Source: Pseudomonas hormoni
GTDB taxonomy: Bacteria > Pseudomonadota > Gammaproteobacteria > Pseudomonadales > Pseudomonadaceae
Assembly: GCF_018502625.1 (NCBI RefSeq)
Contig: NZ_CP075566.1
Coordinates: forward strand, 5,149,001 to 5,213,000
Direction: 5' to 3'
DNA length: 64,000 bases
Shown one piece after another: positions 26,786 to 35,988 of the stretch (the stretch's first letter is position 1; the number at the start of each line of letters is the position of its first letter). Made by a program: the position numbers and the translations under genes. The notes below the pieces were generated by a model. The model searched no databases. It saw only the letters and a program-made list of their open reading frames with translations, and had not been told where the DNA came from.

Positions 26786-29221
26786 ATGTCCCGTTCGCTA
26801 GACACCTTGTTGCGCCCCAGTTTGCTGGCGGTCGCCATTGCCCTTTGCACTCCTCTGGCCAGCAGCCAACTGATCGCTGCGGAACAGGCGTCCAGCGTTC
26901 GCGCCTACAACCTGCCGGCCGCTCCTTTGGCCAGCACCTTGAACCAGATCGCCAGCCAGTCTGGCCTAGCGTTGTCGCTGAATCCGGCACTGGCAGCGGG
27001 CAAAACCTCCGCCCCGGTCAACGGTCAGTACGATGCCGTCGGCGCCCTGCGCGCGGCCTTGAATGGCACCGGTCTGCAACTGGAACAGAGCAGCACCGGC
27101 ACCTACAGCCTTGTGGCCGTGCCTGAAGGCGTGATGGCTTTGCCGGAAACCGCCATCATCGGCGTGGAAAACACGGAAAGCGCGTGGGGCCCGGTGGAAG
27201 GTTACCTGGCCAAGCGTACCGCCGCCGGGACCAAGACCGACACCGCGTTGGTTGAGGCGCCGCGTTCGATCTCTGTGGCGAGCCGTGAGCAGATGCAAGA
27301 CCGTGCGGTACAGAACCTGGATGACGCCGTACGTTACATGCCCGGTGTCGTTGCCAGCAGCTACGGCAGCGACAGTCGCGCCGAATGGCTGAAGGTTCGC
27401 GGTTTTGAACCTACCCAGTTCCTCGATGGGTTGCCGCTACCAAAGGGCACCTACACCATGCCGAAGATGGAAACCTGGGATCTTGAGCGCGTGGCTTTAC
27501 TGCGTGGCCCTGCGTCCTCAGTCTACGGCCAGACGCCGCCCGGTGGTTTGATCGATATGGTCAGCCGCCGCCCTGAACAAATTGCCAGCAACGAAGTGCA
27601 ATTGCAGGTCGGCAGCTACCAGCGCAAGCAGATCAGCTTCGACAGTACTGGCCCCGTCGATGACGAAGGGCGTTTTTTATACCGTGTCAGCGGCGTGGTG
27701 CGCGATAGCAACACCGCCATCGAACATAACGACGACAAGCGCTACAACATCGCTCCCAGCCTGACCTGGAATATCGATCCCGATACCAAGCTGACTTTCC
27801 TCAGCCAGTTCAATCGCGACGATACCGGCATCACCAGCCAATTCCTGCCACTACAGGGCACCAAGCTCTCATCGCCCGCCGGTGAGGTGAAGTACCACAA
27901 GAACCTCGGCGATCCGAGCTGGGAGTTCTACGACAAGACTTACTACGCCTTGGGTTATGCCTTCGAGCACCGGATGAACGACGTTTGGCAATTCCGTCAA
28001 AACCTTCGCTATACCAAGAGCGATCTGTCGTTCCAAGGCATCACCGCCGGCGGGTTCTTCGGTTCGGTCAGTGATGACGGTACCGTGGCTCGGGGTGCCA
28101 ACGTCGTGAACGAGGACATCAGCCAGTTCGCTGTGGACAACAACTTCCAGGCCGATTTTGACACCGGTGCAATCAAGCACACGCTGTTGCTGGGCCTGGA
28201 CCACCAACGCGTCAATACCAATTACAAATGGCTGTTCGGTAGCGCGCCGACCAGCAACATCATCAACCCGATTTACGGTCAAGACTTCAGTAACGTCAAC
28301 TACACCGCGTTCAATGATTACAACCAGAAGACCCATGACACGGGCCTATACGTTCAGGACCAGATGGCCCTCGACAACTGGCGTCTGACTTTGGGCGGTC
28401 GTCAGGACTGGCTGCATACCGACTCGACCTTCTACAACATGAACGACGCCAAGGACACCCGTGACGATACCGCCTTCACCGGTAACGCGGCCCTCAGTTA
28501 TGTATTCGATTCCGGCTTCACACCTTACATTTCCTATGCCGAGTCCTTTCAAGCCGAAGCCGGTGGAGCCAATGGTGAAGCTTTTCAGCCGGGTACGGGC
28601 AAGCAATATGAAGTGGGTCTCAAGTACCAACCTCCAGGCAGCGATATCCTGTTTACGGCAGCGGCCTACGACCTGACCAGAAAAGACATCGTGCTCAGTG
28701 ACACCTTGGGGGTATCGCGCCCACTAGGGGAAGCAAAAGTACGTGGCTTTGAGCTGGAAGCAACCGGCAACGTCAACGAAAACCTCAAATTGACGGCCGC
28801 GTACACTTACGCCAACACCAAGATGACCAAAGTCACCAGCCCCTTGGACAAAAACCGCCCACTGCCTCTAACCCCGGAAAATCAGGCCTCTGTCTGGGGT
28901 GACTACACATGGCATACGGGTGTTCTGGATGGCTTCGGACTCGGCTTTGGCGTGCGCTACATCGGAGAAACAGACAACATCGCCATTGGCAGCATGGCCT
29001 TCGTGCGTGATGAATCGGACGGACATTCCGACTCTTACACCGTCTATGACGCAGCCGTACATTACGACCTCGGCCGTCTGGACAACGCGCTCAAAGGCGT
29101 CAGCGTCGCCGTCAATGCGAATAACGTGTTCGACAAGGAATACATATCGACTTGTGACGGTTTCTATTGCTACTACGGCGACCGCCGCAACGTGATGGCC
29201 AGTGTCAATTACAAGTGGTAA
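26786..29221 (+). CDS. fiuA: TonB-dependent siderophore receptor with signalling domain, FiuA-like
   Basis: Outer-membrane receptor, 811 residues. A signal peptide covers about residues 1-33 (to SQLIAAEQA). An STN signalling domain follows (YNLPAAPLASTLNQIASQSG, about 40-115), then the plug (EAPRSISVASREQMQDRAVQNLDD, about 155-265) and a 22-strand-type barrel ending in SVNYKW, with a terminal aromatic. AGGAG lies eight bases before the ATG. The STN domain plus adjacent sigma/anti-sigma genes shows transcriptional autoregulation. The receptor is of the FhuA/FoxA/FiuA hydroxamate group; ferrichrome is favoured by synteny with PA0470. A possible FecI-type promoter (CGAAAT-N17-ATCACT) starts at 26698. 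Confidence 0.88.
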   Translation: MSRSLDTLLRPSLLAVAIALCTPLASSQLIAAEQASSVRAYNLPAAPLASTLNQIASQSGLALSLNPALAAGKTSAPVNGQYDAVGALRAALNGTGLQLEQSSTGTYSLVAVPEGVMALPETAIIGVENTESAWGPVEGYLAKRTAAGTKTDTALVEAPRSISVASREQMQDRAVQNLDDAVRYMPGVVASSYGSDSRAEWLKVRGFEPTQFLDGLPLPKGTYTMPKMETWDLERVALLRGPASSVYGQTPPGGLIDMVSRRPEQIASNEVQLQVGSYQRKQISFDSTGPVDDEGRFLYRVSGVVRDSNTAIEHNDDKRYNIAPSLTWNIDPDTKLTFLSQFNRDDTGITSQFLPLQGTKLSSPAGEVKYHKNLGDPSWEFYDKTYYALGYAFEHRMNDVWQFRQNLRYTKSDLSFQGITAGGFFGSVSDDGTVARGANVVNEDISQFAVDNNFQADFDTGAIKHTLLLGLDHQRVNTNYKWLFGSAPTSNIINPIYGQDFSNVNYTAFNDYNQKTHDTGLYVQDQMALDNWRLTLGGRQDWLHTDSTFYNMNDAKDTRDDTAFTGNAALSYVFDSGFTPYISYAESFQAEAGGANGEAFQPGTGKQYEVGLKYQPPGSDILFTAAAYDLTRKDIVLSDTLGVSRPLGEAKVRGFELEATGNVNENLKLTAAYTYANTKMTKVTSPLDKNRPLPLTPENQASVWGDYTWHTGVLDGFGLGFGVRYIGETDNIAIGSMAFVRDESDGHSDSYTVYDAAVHYDLGRLDNALKGVSVAVNANNVFDKEYISTCDGFYCYYGDRRNVMASVNYKW

Positions 29222-29250
29222 CGGTTTGATCTGATACGCGCTGCAACCAG

Positions 29251-29280
29251 GCCGTCCTTCGTGGACGGCTTTGGTATTTC
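29251..29280 (+). terminator. Short hairpin between receptor and PepSY gene
   Basis: The stem is GCCGTCC with GGACGGC, a 5-nt loop and only three T residues following. It looks like a weak terminator or attenuator that would lower expression of the downstream genes relative to the receptor. Confidence 0.55.
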
Positions 29281-29293
29281 TAAAGGCTGAGAA

Positions 29294-30424
29294 ATGAAAA
29301 GCAAAACAATTCGCCGCTGGTCCTTCGTCCACACCTGGACCAGCCTGATTTGCACGGTCTTCCTGCTGATGCTGGCGCTGACCGGCTTGCCGCTGATCTT
29401 CCATCACGAGATCGACCACCTGCTGGGTGATGCCGCCGAGTTGAAGTCCATGCCGGCCGACACCCCGCAGCTGAATTTGCAGCAGTTGGTGCAGGCCGCG
29501 GAAAAACATCGTCCCGGCGAAGTCATGCAGTATTTCGGCTTCGACGAAGACGAACCCAACGCCGCGATCGCGATCATGGCAGCCACTGCCGGCACCGAAC
29601 CGAATTCGTCCCACACCTTCATGCTCGACGCCCGTACCGGCGAAGCGCTGGAGATGCCATCGGCCAATGGCGGCTTCATGATGGTCATGCTGCGCCTGCA
29701 CGTGGACATGTTTGCCGGCCTGCCGGGCAAGCTGTTGCTGGCGTTCATGGGGTTGATGTTTGTCGTGGCGATCGTGTCCGGAACGGTGCTGTACCTGCCG
29801 TTCATGCGCAGGCTGAAATTCGCCACCGTGCGCCAGGACAAATCCACCCGCCTGCGCTGGCTCGACCTGCACAACCTGATCGGTGTGGTCACCCTGACCT
29901 GGGCGCTGGTGGTTGGCGTGACCGGCGTCATCAGTGCTTGCGCCGACCTGCTGATCGCCGCGTGGCGCAACGACAGCCTGAGTGCGATGGTCGCGCCGTA
30001 CCGCGACGCGCCACCCCTGACACAATTGGCGCCAGCCACCCGCCTGCTCGACATCGCCAAGGAAGTCGCGCCCGGCATGCAGCCAGACTTCATCGCCTTC
30101 CCCGGCACGCGGTTTTCCAGCGAACACCATTACGCGGTGTTCATGAAGGGCAGCACACACCTGACCTCGCACTTGCTGACGCCGGTGTTGATCGACGCCA
30201 GTACATTACAAGTCACCGCGGTGGCTGAAAGGCCGTGGTACATGGACGCCATGGGCATGTCGCAACCGCTGCACTTCGGTGATTACGGCGGCATGCCGAT
30301 GAAAATCCTCTGGGCAACGATGGATGTGCTGACCATCATCGTGCTCGGCAGCGGGGTTTACCTGTGGGTGGTGCGGCGCAAGGCAGCCAGACCAGTGCTT
30401 GAACAAGCGGAGGCGCAAGCATGA
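29294..30424 (+). CDS. PepSY-associated inner-membrane protein, candidate ferri-siderophore reductase
   Basis: A 376-residue protein of the PepSY_TM family. Four membrane segments are seen: about 17-38 (SLICTVFLLMLALTGLPLIF), 147-168, 197-217 (GVVTLTWALVVGVTGVISA) and 345-365. PepSY-like periplasmic regions lie between them. His and Trp residues near segment ends (RRWSFVHTW, WLDLHNLIG) could bind haem. Members such as FoxB and PiuB are linked to siderophore iron reduction or uptake. It follows the receptor gene and overlaps the next small gene by 4 bp (ATGA). A role in releasing iron from the imported siderophore is inferred from family and context. Confidence 0.85.
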   Translation: MKSKTIRRWSFVHTWTSLICTVFLLMLALTGLPLIFHHEIDHLLGDAAELKSMPADTPQLNLQQLVQAAEKHRPGEVMQYFGFDEDEPNAAIAIMAATAGTEPNSSHTFMLDARTGEALEMPSANGGFMMVMLRLHVDMFAGLPGKLLLAFMGLMFVVAIVSGTVLYLPFMRRLKFATVRQDKSTRLRWLDLHNLIGVVTLTWALVVGVTGVISACADLLIAAWRNDSLSAMVAPYRDAPPLTQLAPATRLLDIAKEVAPGMQPDFIAFPGTRFSSEHHYAVFMKGSTHLTSHLLTPVLIDASTLQVTAVAERPWYMDAMGMSQPLHFGDYGGMPMKILWATMDVLTIIVLGSGVYLWVVRRKAARPVLEQAEAQA

Positions 30425-30606
30425 GGCCGAGGCAGTCGAATTTCTGGAAGGTCTTCGCCACCCCGACCGTCATCGCCCTGCTCAGCGCCGCGGGTTTGTT
30501 TGCCGCGTTACTGGGGGATGGCGTGTGGGATGCCTTGAGCTGGTTGGGCCTGGGTGTTCCCGCAATCCTCGCCCTGCGCGGGTTGCTCCAGCGCAAAACC
30601 CTGTAG
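30421..30606 (+). CDS. 61-residue membrane protein downstream of the PepSY gene
   Basis: This protein is MRPRQSNFWKVFATPTVIAL and so on, with two hydrophobic stretches at about residues 14-31 and 38-54 and basic ends, so a two-pass inner-membrane protein is likely. ATGA coupling to the PepSY gene argues that it is real. Its TAG stop lies inside the REP element that begins at 30601. No function is known; a partner or stabiliser of the PepSY protein is a guess. Confidence 0.75.
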   Translation: MRPRQSNFWKVFATPTVIALLSAAGLFAALLGDGVWDALSWLGLGVPAILALRGLLQRKTL

Positions 30607-30692
30607 GAGCAAAGCTTGCTCGCGAAGGGGTCAGCGCGGTCTGACGGACTGACCGAGGCGATCCCTTCGCGAGCAAGCTTTGCTCCTACAGG
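30601..30692. repeat. REP inverted pair, class A variant
   Basis: Arms contain GTAGGAGCAAAGCTTGCTCG and its complement. The first arm supplies the stop codon of the 61-residue gene. Confidence 0.9.
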
Positions 30693-30746
30693 CTGTCGGC
30701 CCAACGCGCTATGCTCCCGACACTGTCCACCGACCGAGACGCTGCC

Positions 30747-31376
30747 ATGTCCGCCCCCAGCATGACCCTCTACCACAACCCGTTGTCGCCCTTCGTTCGC
30801 AAAGTCATGGTGCTGCTGCACGAAACCGGTCAGCAAGACCGCGTCGCCCTGCAAAACTGTGTGCTGACCCCGGTCGCCCCGGACCTGCCGCTTATCGACG
30901 ACAACCCGCTGAGCAAAATCCCGGCCCTGCGCCTGGCAGACGGCAACGTCATCCATGACAGCCGGGTGATCCTCGATTACCTCGACCACCAGCACGTCGG
31001 CAATCCGCTGATCCCCCGTGAAGGCTCGGCCCGCTGGCGGCGCCTGACTCTGGCGTCCCTGGCCGACGGGATCATGGACGCCGCGGTGCTGGTTCGTTAT
31101 GAAGTCGCCCTGCGCGCCCCGGAGAAACATTGGGACGAATGGCTCGACGGCCAGCGCGACAAGATTCGCCGCGCCTTGGCGCTGCTGGAAAAAGACGCGA
31201 TTGCCGAGCTGACCAGCCATTTCGATGTGGCGGCGATCAGTGTGGCGTGTGCGCTGGGTTACCTCGACCTGCGCCATCCGGATCTGGAATGGCGCGAGTC
31301 GAATCCGCAGTTGGCCGCGTGGTATTTCGAGGTGAGTCAGCGGCCTTCGATGGTGGCGACGATGCCTAAGGTCTAG
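30747..31376 (+). CDS. Glutathione S-transferase family protein
   Basis: A 209-residue protein with an N-terminal thioredoxin fold (MTLYHNPLSPFVRKVMVLL; the Ser in NPLSPF sits at the usual glutathione-activating position), the cis-Pro motif NPLSKIPAL near 60, and an alpha-helical C-terminal domain. The ATG at 30747 (MSAPSMTLYHN) is used; an internal ATG at 30762 is possible. It has its own promoter space after the REP pair. Substrate is unknown, and conjugation or peroxide detoxification are both possible. Confidence 0.87.
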   Translation: MSAPSMTLYHNPLSPFVRKVMVLLHETGQQDRVALQNCVLTPVAPDLPLIDDNPLSKIPALRLADGNVIHDSRVILDYLDHQHVGNPLIPREGSARWRRLTLASLADGIMDAAVLVRYEVALRAPEKHWDEWLDGQRDKIRRALALLEKDAIAELTSHFDVAAISVACALGYLDLRHPDLEWRESNPQLAAWYFEVSQRPSMVATMPKV

Positions 31377-31399
31377 ATTTTCGCTGGCTGGACCGGCCT

Positions 31400-31493
31400 C
31401 ATCGCGAGCAGGCTCGCTCCCACATTTGATCTATGGTTTTCACATATTTTGTGTTCACAATCGATCCTTTGTGGGAGCGAGCCTGCTCGCGAT
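31400..31493. repeat. REP inverted pair, class B
   Basis: Facing class B arms (GTGGGAGCGAGCCTGCTCG) lie between the convergent GST and creD genes. Nothing else is recognised in this 210-bp gap. Confidence 0.9.
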
Positions 31494-31586
31494 GGCACCA
31501 CACCGGATCTACCGGAAACAACCCGAATATCAGCGTCGCCAACACCTCCCCCTCCCGCTGATCCTCACGCAACCCCAACGTCCGGC

Positions 31587-32957
31587 TCATTCCACCACCC
31601 CGATATCAAATTCCAGCGGCTTGGCTGCTTTCTGCCCGATCCCGTACCAATCCAGTTTGCGGGTCAGCACCATGAACACGCCCAGCAAGCCGAACAGCAG
31701 CAACGAGCCCATCAGCAGCGCGTAATCCTCGGCACTCAACAAGCCATAGAGCAGGCCATACAACGCCGCCAGTCCCGCCGAAAAACTCAAGCCGTGGCGC
31801 ACGCTGCGCAGCACGTGGCAGACATAGAAACCGATCAGCAACACACAACCGCTCGCCGACAACAGATACGCCAGGGCAAAACCGATGTGCTCAGACAACG
31901 ACAGCAACAACAAGTAGAAGAACGCCAGCGCCACGCCCACCAGCGCGTATTGCACTGGGTGCACGGCCAGGCTTTTCAGGACTTCGAAGAGGAAGAAACC
32001 GGCGAAGGTCAGGACGATGAACAGCAATGCGTATTTGATCGCCCGGTCGCTTTTCAGGTACTGGTCTACTGGATCAATGAAGCTCACGCCAAAGCTGCGG
32101 CTGTTGAACGCTTCACAGTCATTGCCGGATACGCAGCTGCTCAGGGCTTCTTGCAGATTGGTGGAGAAAAAGGTTGTCTGCCAATTGGCGGTAAAGCCCT
32201 GATCGGTGACTTCGCGCTGGGCCGGCAGATAGTTGCCGATGAAGCTTGGATGCGGCCAGTTGGCCTCCAGCGAAACCTTGCTCGTCTTGCCCACCGGGAG
32301 GACCTGGAGTTGGCCAGTGCCTTGTAAACGCAGGTCGAAACCGAAAGCCAGTTCTGTGGCTTGCGCGGTGTTCAATGCCGGCAGTGTCACGTGCACGCCC
32401 TCGCCCAACCACCCCACCTGACTGCCTGGAATAAAGTCCAGACGCTGACCATTGAGTTCCAGTTTCAACGCATTCTCGATGCCACGAATGTCGCTGATCC
32501 CGACCGCGAGAAACGGCTGGTCAAATTGGTAATCGGCGAAGTCCTCTTTGATGCCCAACTGCGCCGGGACCGAGAAATGTCCGCTGATGCGGTTGTCGGC
32601 GTGGAACAACCGCGCCTCGTAAATGCCCCGGGCGCGCAGTTCGGTGTCGACCTTCCCTTCCAGCTCGAAATGTTCCGGCAGGAAATACAAACGACCGCGT
32701 TCTTCCCCGACGTCCTGGTAACGCTCGTTGGTTTTTTCGTTGAGTTTCCAGGTGCGCACCACTTTGCGATACGGCACCACCATCAACGGTCCGCTCAGTC
32801 GCTGGCTGTAGCTGGAACTGCGCGCGATGTCTTCGAGCACACCGTCGCGCAGTTGCTGACGGTCCTGGATCACGCCGTTGATCATCAATAGCGGGATCAG
32901 CAACAACAGAATCAGCAGGGCAATGGCCCCGAGTTTTAGGGTCAGATTTCGGTTCAT
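31587..32957 (-). CDS. creD: Inner-membrane protein CreD
   Basis: CreBC-regulated membrane protein affecting envelope integrity and beta-lactam or colicin response. It has 456 residues. An N-terminal anchor (GAIALLILLLLIPLLMINGV, residues 11-30) carries the family signature, followed by a large periplasmic domain (about 35-310) and five or six C-terminal membrane segments. ATG start MNRNLTLKL. It lies 131 bp downstream of creC on the same strand, behind a pair of direct repeats that may bind CreB. PA0465 equivalent. Confidence 0.94.
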   Translation of the reverse strand: MNRNLTLKLGAIALLILLLLIPLLMINGVIQDRQQLRDGVLEDIARSSSYSQRLSGPLMVVPYRKVVRTWKLNEKTNERYQDVGEERGRLYFLPEHFELEGKVDTELRARGIYEARLFHADNRISGHFSVPAQLGIKEDFADYQFDQPFLAVGISDIRGIENALKLELNGQRLDFIPGSQVGWLGEGVHVTLPALNTAQATELAFGFDLRLQGTGQLQVLPVGKTSKVSLEANWPHPSFIGNYLPAQREVTDQGFTANWQTTFFSTNLQEALSSCVSGNDCEAFNSRSFGVSFIDPVDQYLKSDRAIKYALLFIVLTFAGFFLFEVLKSLAVHPVQYALVGVALAFFYLLLLSLSEHIGFALAYLLSASGCVLLIGFYVCHVLRSVRHGLSFSAGLAALYGLLYGLLSAEDYALLMGSLLLFGLLGVFMVLTRKLDWYGIGQKAAKPLEFDIGVVE

Positions 32958-32994
32958 GGGACTCTCCCTGTTTGGATGGGGAGAGTCTGGGATC

Positions 32995-33038
32995 AGAGTG
33001 TGTGGGGTTTATGGAGGGAATATGGAGAGTGTGTGGAG
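32995..33038 (-). promoter_or_regulatory. Pair of 13-bp direct repeats upstream of creD
   Basis: AGAGTGTGTGGGG (32995-33007) and AGAGTGTGTGGAG (33026-33038) are 31 bp apart, about three helical turns, and lie 38-81 bp upstream of creD. The E. coli CreB target is a direct repeat TTCAC-N6-TTCAC; the sequence here differs, so CreB binding is an inference from spacing and location. Confidence 0.45.
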
Positions 33039-33088
33039 ACCGGGTCGGCCCCATCGCCGGCAAGCCGGCGATTGGCCACGACTCGGTC

Positions 33089-34507
33089 CTAAGCCAGGCG
33101 CAACATCACTTCAACCCCGCCCTCGACATTGCCGACGTGCAATGTCCCACCATGCAACTTCACCACTTCCTCAACAAAGTTAAGCCCCAACCCGGTGCTC
33201 TTGCGCCCGCTGTCCGGACGCGGCAAGGAATAGAAGCGCTCACTCAATCGCGGCAACGCGTAGTCGGGAATGGCCTCGGCCTGGTTGAACAGTTTGAATT
33301 CAATCTGCTCCCCGACCTTCGCGGCGCTGAATCGCAATACACCGTTTGCCGGCGTGAAATCCAAGGCATTTTCCAGCAGGTTGCCCAACGCCTGACGCAA
33401 CAGAAACGGCTCGCCAGTGATCGCCAGATCCACTGGAATCGCCTGTTCCACGCGCAACTGTTTGCCTTCAATGCGCGCGGCCTGCGCATTCAGCAACTCA
33501 TCGACCAACCCCGCCAACGGCACGGCCACTCGCTCTTCCAGCCCTTGGCGCTGCTCAACCTGAGCCAGATTCAGCAGACGCTCGATCAATTGCTGCATCC
33601 GCACGCTTTCGCTGTCGATGTTGCTGACGAAACGCTGCTGTTGAGCCAACGGCATCTCACCCTGCAGCAACTCCGCCGCGCCGCGAATCGCCGCCAGCGG
33701 GCTTTTCAGTTCATGGGTCAACGTGTGCACATAACGCTCGACGTAGGCTTTGCCTTCGAGCTGCGTGCGCATCTGCTCCACGGCGGTCGCCAGTTGCTCC
33801 ATTTCGCCGCCGCGATAATGCGGAACCTCGACCCGCCGGCCTTCACTCACGGCTTTCGCATAAGCGGTCAAGCGCCGCAGCGCCGCGCTCAGCCACCACG
33901 ACAGCAGCGCGCCGAACAGCAAACCGAGGCCGATCAGCCCGGCGCCATACGCGAGCAATCGGCGCTCGGTGCGATCGACGTAAGGCTGCAACGAGCTGTT
34001 GGGTTTGGCTACCGTGACCACGCCAATGATCCGGCCGTTATCGCGAATCGGCGCGCCAACGTGCATCACCGAAGAACTGGCATCGTTCGGATCGCTGCGA
34101 CTGGAGCGGGCGCCGTACTCGCCACGCAGGGTCAGCAGAACGTCGTTCCAGCGCGAGTAGTCCTCACCCACCGCCACGCCGCTGGAGTCCAGGACCACGA
34201 TGCCCTTGGCGTCGGTGACGTAGATACGGTGGTTGACCTGATTCTTCGGCAGCCCCCAGATATTGGCTTTTGGCTGCCGCTCGCCATAGGCCCTGAGCAG
34301 TTCCGGCCAGCGGTTCTGGTTGAGCGTGCCGGCCTTGAAGTCGTCGCGCAGGATTTCAGCCATCAGGTTGGCGGTGTCGACCAGGGTTTCTTCAGTGGAC
34401 TGACGCACGCCGGGGCGGATTTCTTCCATCACGGTGCTGAGTACGAAGTAACCCGTCAGGCCGATGAACAGCACATAGACCAGGAAAATCCGGATCCCCA
34501 ATGGCAT
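33089..34507 (-). CDS. creC: Sensor histidine kinase CreC
   Basis: Inner-membrane kinase partner of CreB, 472 residues. One membrane segment is at 6-27, then a periplasmic sensor region (about 30-180), a second segment (about 186-207), HAMP-like sequence, and the phospho-acceptor His265 in THELKSPLAAI. An ATPase domain with TGLGLNFVEEVVKLHGG follows. The ATG at 34507 shares one base with the creB stop (TGATG), so the two are coupled. In E. coli and Pseudomonas this system responds to carbon source and to PBP4 inhibition. Confidence 0.94.
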   Translation of the reverse strand: MPLGIRIFLVYVLFIGLTGYFVLSTVMEEIRPGVRQSTEETLVDTANLMAEILRDDFKAGTLNQNRWPELLRAYGERQPKANIWGLPKNQVNHRIYVTDAKGIVVLDSSGVAVGEDYSRWNDVLLTLRGEYGARSSRSDPNDASSSVMHVGAPIRDNGRIIGVVTVAKPNSSLQPYVDRTERRLLAYGAGLIGLGLLFGALLSWWLSAALRRLTAYAKAVSEGRRVEVPHYRGGEMEQLATAVEQMRTQLEGKAYVERYVHTLTHELKSPLAAIRGAAELLQGEMPLAQQQRFVSNIDSESVRMQQLIERLLNLAQVEQRQGLEERVAVPLAGLVDELLNAQAARIEGKQLRVEQAIPVDLAITGEPFLLRQALGNLLENALDFTPANGVLRFSAAKVGEQIEFKLFNQAEAIPDYALPRLSERFYSLPRPDSGRKSTGLGLNFVEEVVKLHGGTLHVGNVEGGVEVMLRLA

Positions 34508-35187
34508 CAGCTGTGCCCCGGGCTGTAGCTGTAGCCGAGGCCGCGATGGGTCTGGATCGGCTCGGCGTCGGCCTTCACCTGGCGCAATTTGGCGCGCACG
34601 CTCTTGATGTGGCTGTCGATGCTGCGCTCGTACCCGGCATCGGCGGCGACACCCAACGCATCGAGCAATTGCTCGCGGCTGAAGACGCGTTCGGGTTGTT
34701 CGAGCAGGCATTGCAGCAGACGGAATTCGTGGCGCGTCAGGGTCAGCAACTGGCCGCGATAGCTGATCTGCACTCGCTCGCTGTCGATGCGAAACAGTGT
34801 CGATGCAACCTCGGCCACCGCACGCGGCGCCATGCGTTTGAGGATGGCCCGGACCCGCGCGGCCACTTCCCGTGGGCTGAACGGCTTGACCACGTAATCG
34901 TCGGCGCCGATTTCCAGGCCCACGACGCGATCGATTTCCGCATCGCGGGCACTGAGAAAAATCACCGGCACGTCGCTGAAACGCCGCAGTTGCTTGCAGG
35001 TTTCGAAGCCACTGATGTCGGGCAGACCGATGTCGAGAATGATCAGATCCGCTGGCGTCTGCCGCTGAAGCTCCAGCGCGGCGGCGCCGAGGCTCAGCCA
35101 CGTCGTGGTGAACCCTTCGCCCTGCAAGGCGAAAATCAGGGTGTCGGCAATCGCCGCTTCGTCTTCGACAATCAGGATATGAGGCAT
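34507..35187 (-). CDS. creB: Response regulator CreB
   Basis: OmpR-family regulator of 226 residues. The receiver has Glu-Asp at 8-9 and the phospho-acceptor Asp52 in LIILDIGLP. The C-terminal winged helix ends with the typical DGEPI-like RGLGYSYSPGHS. The start MPHILIVEDEAAIAD at 35187 is chosen by family length; the upstream extension has no match. The next gene upstream is a RimK-type protease and may be in the same transcript. PA0463 equivalent. Confidence 0.94.
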   Translation of the reverse strand: MPHILIVEDEAAIADTLIFALQGEGFTTTWLSLGAAALELQRQTPADLIILDIGLPDISGFETCKQLRRFSDVPVIFLSARDAEIDRVVGLEIGADDYVVKPFSPREVAARVRAILKRMAPRAVAEVASTLFRIDSERVQISYRGQLLTLTRHEFRLLQCLLEQPERVFSREQLLDALGVAADAGYERSIDSHIKSVRAKLRQVKADAEPIQTHRGLGYSYSPGHS

Positions 35188-35261
35188 GGCGTCCGAGCCC
35201 GGCAGTTGGGTGGGCGAACGGTGCCCCAAGCCTCACCTCACGTCAATGAGACCACTTGAAA

Positions 35262-35765
35262 TCAGCAGTCGGGTTTGTCAGCGGTGAAACGTCGCGCCGG
35301 GTTCACGGCCGCGCCAAACTCACGCAGGGCTTTGGCACCGATCAGCAGCGGGTAGTTAAAGCTGCTGCGGTCGGTCAGGTTGACCTCAACCGTGCGCTTG
35401 ACGTTGCCCAGGCACAGTTCCAGATCGACCACCGGACGCTTGGTGGGCGCCGCTGCATCTTCATCCTCGTCTTCTTCTGTGCGGGTCTTGATCTTGCTGA
35501 TCCGCGCGACCTTGTGCTCGTAGACCTTGTTGCTCGCATCTTTGGTAGCGAGGCGGAAGCGTACCCACTCATCGCCGTCGCGGGTGAAGGTTTCGATGTC
35601 CTTGGCCGACAGCGACGCGGTCAGGGCGCCGGTGTCCATTTTGGCCTTGAGGACTTCACCGCCGATTTCCGGCAGCGCAATGTATTCGTAGCGCCCGTAC
35701 AGGGTCGGCTCGGCGGCCAGGACCGGCAGGGCCACGAGGGAAAGCAGTGCGAGGAGGGATTTCAC
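35262..35765 (-). CDS. RimK-associated retropepsin-like (putative ATP-dependent zinc) protease
   Basis: A 167-residue exported protein with a signal peptide of about 18 residues (MKSLLALLSLVALPVLAAEP). The aspartic protease motif KMDTGALTASLSA puts Asp at 44, and the flap-distal motif PLLIGAKALREF is near the end; an acidic insert (TEEDEDEDAAA) lies in the middle. This is the PF05618 family, often named ATP-dependent zinc protease although no ATP site is present. The start is GTG at 35765 with AAGGA ten bases upstream. It precedes creB on the same strand by 74 bp, as in PA0462. Confidence 0.85.
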   Translation of the reverse strand: MKSLLALLSLVALPVLAAEPTLYGRYEYIALPEIGGEVLKAKMDTGALTASLSAKDIETFTRDGDEWVRFRLATKDASNKVYEHKVARISKIKTRTEEDEDEDAAAPTKRPVVDLELCLGNVKRTVEVNLTDRSSFNYPLLIGAKALREFGAAVNPARRFTADKPDC

Positions 35766-35853
35766 GTAATGGATGTCCTTTTTGGAAAATAGGAGCGCAG
35801 AGGCCGAATTCTAGACCGCAAATAACAACGATAGTTGGACGGCCATACACCTT

Positions 35854-35988
35854 TGTGGCGAGGGAGCTTGCTCCCGCTGGGCTGCGAAGCAGTCCTAAAA
35901 CCGGTTCATGCGGTGTGCCTGAAAAATCGCAGCGCCTGGTTTTGGGGCCGCTTCGCAGCCCAGCGGGAGCAAGCTCCCTCGCCACAGG
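35854..35988. repeat. REP inverted pair, class C
   Basis: Class C arms lie in the divergent gap between the protease gene and the acyltransferase gene. Confidence 0.9.

Noticed and set aside
33089..35236. A single creB-creC fused frame
   Set aside because: The creC frame is open far upstream through creB by chance. creB in its own frame has a complete receiver and winged helix, and creC starts at the TGATG junction.
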